Positions 61,888 through 64,000 of a stretch of 64,000 bases of DNA are shown here, one piece after another. The stretch's first letter is position 1, and every line of letters starts with the position of its first letter. Origin of the DNA: Arsenophonus sp. aPb (lineage in GTDB: Bacteria; Pseudomonadota; Gammaproteobacteria; Enterobacterales; Enterobacteriaceae). A program made the translations under genes and the position numbers. The stretch spans positions 1,426,001 to 1,490,000 of the forward strand of contig NZ_CP123499.1 in the NCBI RefSeq assembly GCF_029873475.1, in the 5' to 3' direction. The notes under the pieces are model-generated. The model was not told where the DNA came from and did not search any database. It saw only the letters and a list, made by a program, of their open reading frames with translations.

Positions 61888-62306
61888 TCATAAAGCATGT
61901 TGTCATATCATTTTAATTAGGTTAGATGACTGCTAAAAGAAGAAATGGAATCTGTTAAACAGTAGGCGACAGTTTCTTCTTATTATTAGAACAAGGTTAA
62001 TGCCAAAAATGGTTTTCTGAGTCTAATTTACTTATTTGTGGCTAAGCTTTATCTGCAAATAAACGCTTTGATAAATATAAAATAGCCTTACTAAAAAATG
62101 CGTTGTTATTAGCAAGACTCGCCTATATAGAAATACAGGTTCATTAGCCAAATTAATGTAATGAAATATTTATAAAACGTTTGCCACTCTATGGCCACTT
62201 GGCAGGTAAAACGAGTGACAAGACGCTTATTAAAAAGTGAGGACTTAATAGGGTTAGTTATTCAACGTCAAAAATTTTATCATCGTTTGTTTAAATATTT
62301 TTCTTA
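61888..62306. other. Spacer where cfa would lie in E. coli
   Basis: In E. coli the cfa gene stands between ribE and punC. No cfa remnant was recognised in this 419-bp stretch. It holds a hairpin (next entry) and a 56-codon open frame at 62191 that runs into the punC 3' end and is probably chance. Confidence 0.45.
61937..61985 (+). terminator. Possible terminator after ribE
   Basis: Outer stem AAGAAGAAA/TTTCTTCTT (61937-61981) with an inner CTGT/ACAG hairpin, followed by ATTATTAG. The T-run is poor. Confidence 0.4.
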
Positions 62307-63515
62307 CTATTCGATGGTTTCCGTTGCGATTTTGTCTGAGTTTTTACTTTTTTGCAGCCAGTAACCTATTAGCAGTGGAATAATGGTAGAAATCATAACC
62401 GTGCTAGTTGCTAGCAGAGGATTAGCAATTAAACTAGATACGGCCAGACTTGCCGCAAAACATAAACCTAGCTGGAGAGTATTTTGTAACGCGGCAGCTT
62501 TACCACTGACTTTAGGAAAAACACTTAATGCATTTGATACTACAATAGGATAGCAAGCACCATTCATCGCAGCCATACAACAGAAAGGCAGTAACAGAGT
62601 AAATAAAGTAGGTTGTGAAAAAATAGCAAGAGCAAAGATAATCAATACACTTAGTGCATAACCGATAAGAATAATTGGCAGTAAGATTTGGTTTTTTATT
62701 TTGGCTATTAAATAACGTCCACCATAGCCACCGAACATAAAAGCGATGGTTTGAGGTACGTAACTGATGCCAATATCCTGCGGATTATATCCCATTTCAG
62801 TTAAAATAAATGGTGAGCCTGTCAGCCAGGCAAAAAATCCGGCACTACAAGCGGCATAAATTAATACATTACCACTAAAAACGGCAGAACGTAGGAAGGT
62901 GATAAAAGAGGTAGTGGATTTTATTTCCTGTGTTTTTTCTAAACGTTTTTTTTCCTGTAATAAAAGGGTGGCCAGAAAAAGCAATATTCCGATGATAGCT
63001 AAACTAAAAAATATCATTTGCCAGCTATTACTAGCCAGGATCCAGGCACCTAATAGGGGTGCTAATGCGGGCGAAAGTGCAACTAAAGGCATGATGGTAG
63101 CAAATACCCGTTTAGCATATAGGCCACTAAAACGATCGATTACCAAAGCTTGCCAAATGACCGCTGTTGAACATACTCCAATACCTTGAATAAATCGCAA
63201 AATAAGTAATTGTGTACCAGTAGTGATGCAGAGTGTTGCTAGACAGCTAAAAATAAATAGCGCCAACCCAATTAATAAAACGGGTTTTCTACCAATACGA
63301 TCGGAAAGCGGCCCCCAACTAAGTTGAGCGAAGGCAAAACCACATAAAAATAGACTAAGACTTGCACTAATAGTATTTGCTGAGGTGTTGAGTTGCTGTT
63401 GCATTATACTAAAAGCTGGTAAGTACATATCAATGGCCAAAAAACCGAGCATACTTAAGCCAGCAAGATAAAGCATAAAGCCAAAATTATGTTTATTGGG
63501 GTTATTTTTATTCAT
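62307..63515 (-). CDS. punC: PunC (YdhC), MFS purine nucleoside transporter
   Basis: A 402-residue, 12-helix major facilitator of the Bcr/CflA group. The signature loop LSWGPLSDRIGRKPVLLIG and IDMYLPAFSIMQQQL are clear. E. coli YdhC is PunC, an adenosine/purine nucleoside importer controlled by PunR. The divergent punR gene here supports this over the Bcr or MdtL paralogues. Confidence 0.88.
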   Translation of the reverse strand: MNKNNPNKHNFGFMLYLAGLSMLGFLAIDMYLPAFSIMQQQLNTSANTISASLSLFLCGFAFAQLSWGPLSDRIGRKPVLLIGLALFIFSCLATLCITTGTQLLILRFIQGIGVCSTAVIWQALVIDRFSGLYAKRVFATIMPLVALSPALAPLLGAWILASNSWQMIFFSLAIIGILLFLATLLLQEKKRLEKTQEIKSTTSFITFLRSAVFSGNVLIYAACSAGFFAWLTGSPFILTEMGYNPQDIGISYVPQTIAFMFGGYGGRYLIAKIKNQILLPIILIGYALSVLIIFALAIFSQPTLFTLLLPFCCMAAMNGACYPIVVSNALSVFPKVSGKAAALQNTLQLGLCFAASLAVSSLIANPLLATSTVMISTIIPLLIGYWLQKSKNSDKIATETIE

Positions 63516-63635
63516 GTTGGTATCAATAAATTAAATAATATCAAATATCGCTTTCTATTGTATAAGAGATGAATTTTTGTTGTGAAGCGTTATTATTTGC
63601 ATATTGTTATCAAATATTTTGACAGGTAAGAGGCT

Positions 63636-64000
63636 ATGTGGTCAGAGTATTCCCTTGAAGTGATTGATGCCGTTGAAAGAACGGGTAGTTTTAGTGCCGC
63701 AGCCGCAGAGTTACATAGAGTCCCCTCTGCGGTAAGTTATACCGTAAAACAATTGGAAGAGTGGCTAGCTGTTCCTTTGTTTGAACGGCGTTATCGTGAT
63801 GTTGTACTTACTGATGCTGGTAAATTTTTCGTTAAAAATGCGCGCAATATTATTAAGACAATGCGTGAAACACGCCATCAATGTCAACAGATTGCCAATG
63901 GTTGGCATGGACAATTTAGTATTGCTATTGATAGGGTTGTTAAGCCCGAAAGAATATTGCAATTAATATTAGATTTTTATCGCCACTTTTCTGATATTGA
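63636..64000 (+). CDS. punR: PunR (YdhB), LysR-type regulator (5' part)
   Basis: The first 121 codons of a LysR-type regulator that runs off the window. The N-terminal winged helix reads MWSEYSLEVIDAVERTGSFS, AAAAELHRVPSAVSYTVKQL, with EEWLAVPLFERR, very close to E. coli PunR. AAGAGG lies just before the ATG. It activates the divergent punC in E. coli in response to adenosine-type ligands; the 120-bp gap probably holds both promoters and its site. Confidence 0.9.
   Translation, partial: MWSEYSLEVIDAVERTGSFSAAAAELHRVPSAVSYTVKQLEEWLAVPLFERRYRDVVLTDAGKFFVKNARNIIKTMRETRHQCQQIANGWHGQFSIAIDRVVKPERILQLILDFYRHFSDI

Noticed and set aside
62191..62361. 56-codon open frame after ribE
   Set aside because: It overlaps the 3' end of punC on the other strand and matches neither the end of Cfa nor any other family I know.
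1..64000. CRISPR array, prophage, insertion sequences
   Set aside because: No regularly spaced repeats, no phage structural genes and no transposase were recognised.

Overview
The window looks like the chromosome of an AT-rich enterobacterium of the Morganellaceae, most like an Arsenophonus-type insect associate. This is inferred from gene content, protein similarity recalled from E. coli families, low GC, long AT-rich spacers and several decaying genes. No database search was run. Most of the window follows E. coli-like gene neighbourhoods with genes dropped out: yebS/yebT/rsmF, sirB2, grxB, yceH/mviM and cfa are absent from their usual places.

Left core (1-25.99 kb): the end of the arn lipid A modification operon (arnT-arnE-arnF), nlpC, lplA, a MarA/SoxS-like AraC regulator, mntP under a yybP-ykoY manganese riboswitch, yobD and the mannose PTS (manXYZ). 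Then come sdaA-nudL-pabB with divergent yoaH, yebF, holE, ftnA, yebY, the sRNA SdsR, yebV, msrC-proQ-prc, htpX, yecF, two tandem uspF-like genes, the yjjP-yjjB exporter, endA and phoH.

Accessory island (about 26.0-42.9 kb, between phoH and ychF): (i) a CdiA/FhaB-type two-partner-secretion exoprotein whose C-terminal tip is knocked out of frame by one extra A, followed by a damaged immunity gene, an intact orphan toxin-tip/immunity pair from a segmental duplication, and remnants of a third tip; (ii) an NCS1 (CodB-like) permease divergent from a PAS-LuxR regulator; (iii) a GDSL/SGNH hydrolase between a decayed and an intact copy of an XRE-regulator/SymE-like module; (iv) a complete retron of the Ec78/Eco7 type: msr-msd RNA with a perfect 21-bp msd stem, reverse transcriptase, PtuA-like ATPase and PtuB-like HNH nuclease. 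The retron with its Septu-type effectors is the clearest defence system here. The CDI region is the clearest interbacterial competition locus.

Right core (42.97-64 kb): ychF-pth, ychH, prs-ispE-lolB divergent from hemA-prfA-prmC-sirB1-kdsA, a yhcC-like radical SAM gene, tRNA-Ser(GGA), ycdY, yceB, an mdtH pseudogene, rimJ, murJ, two identical tRNA-Val(GAC) genes, mdtK, ribE, punC and the start of punR, which runs off the window.
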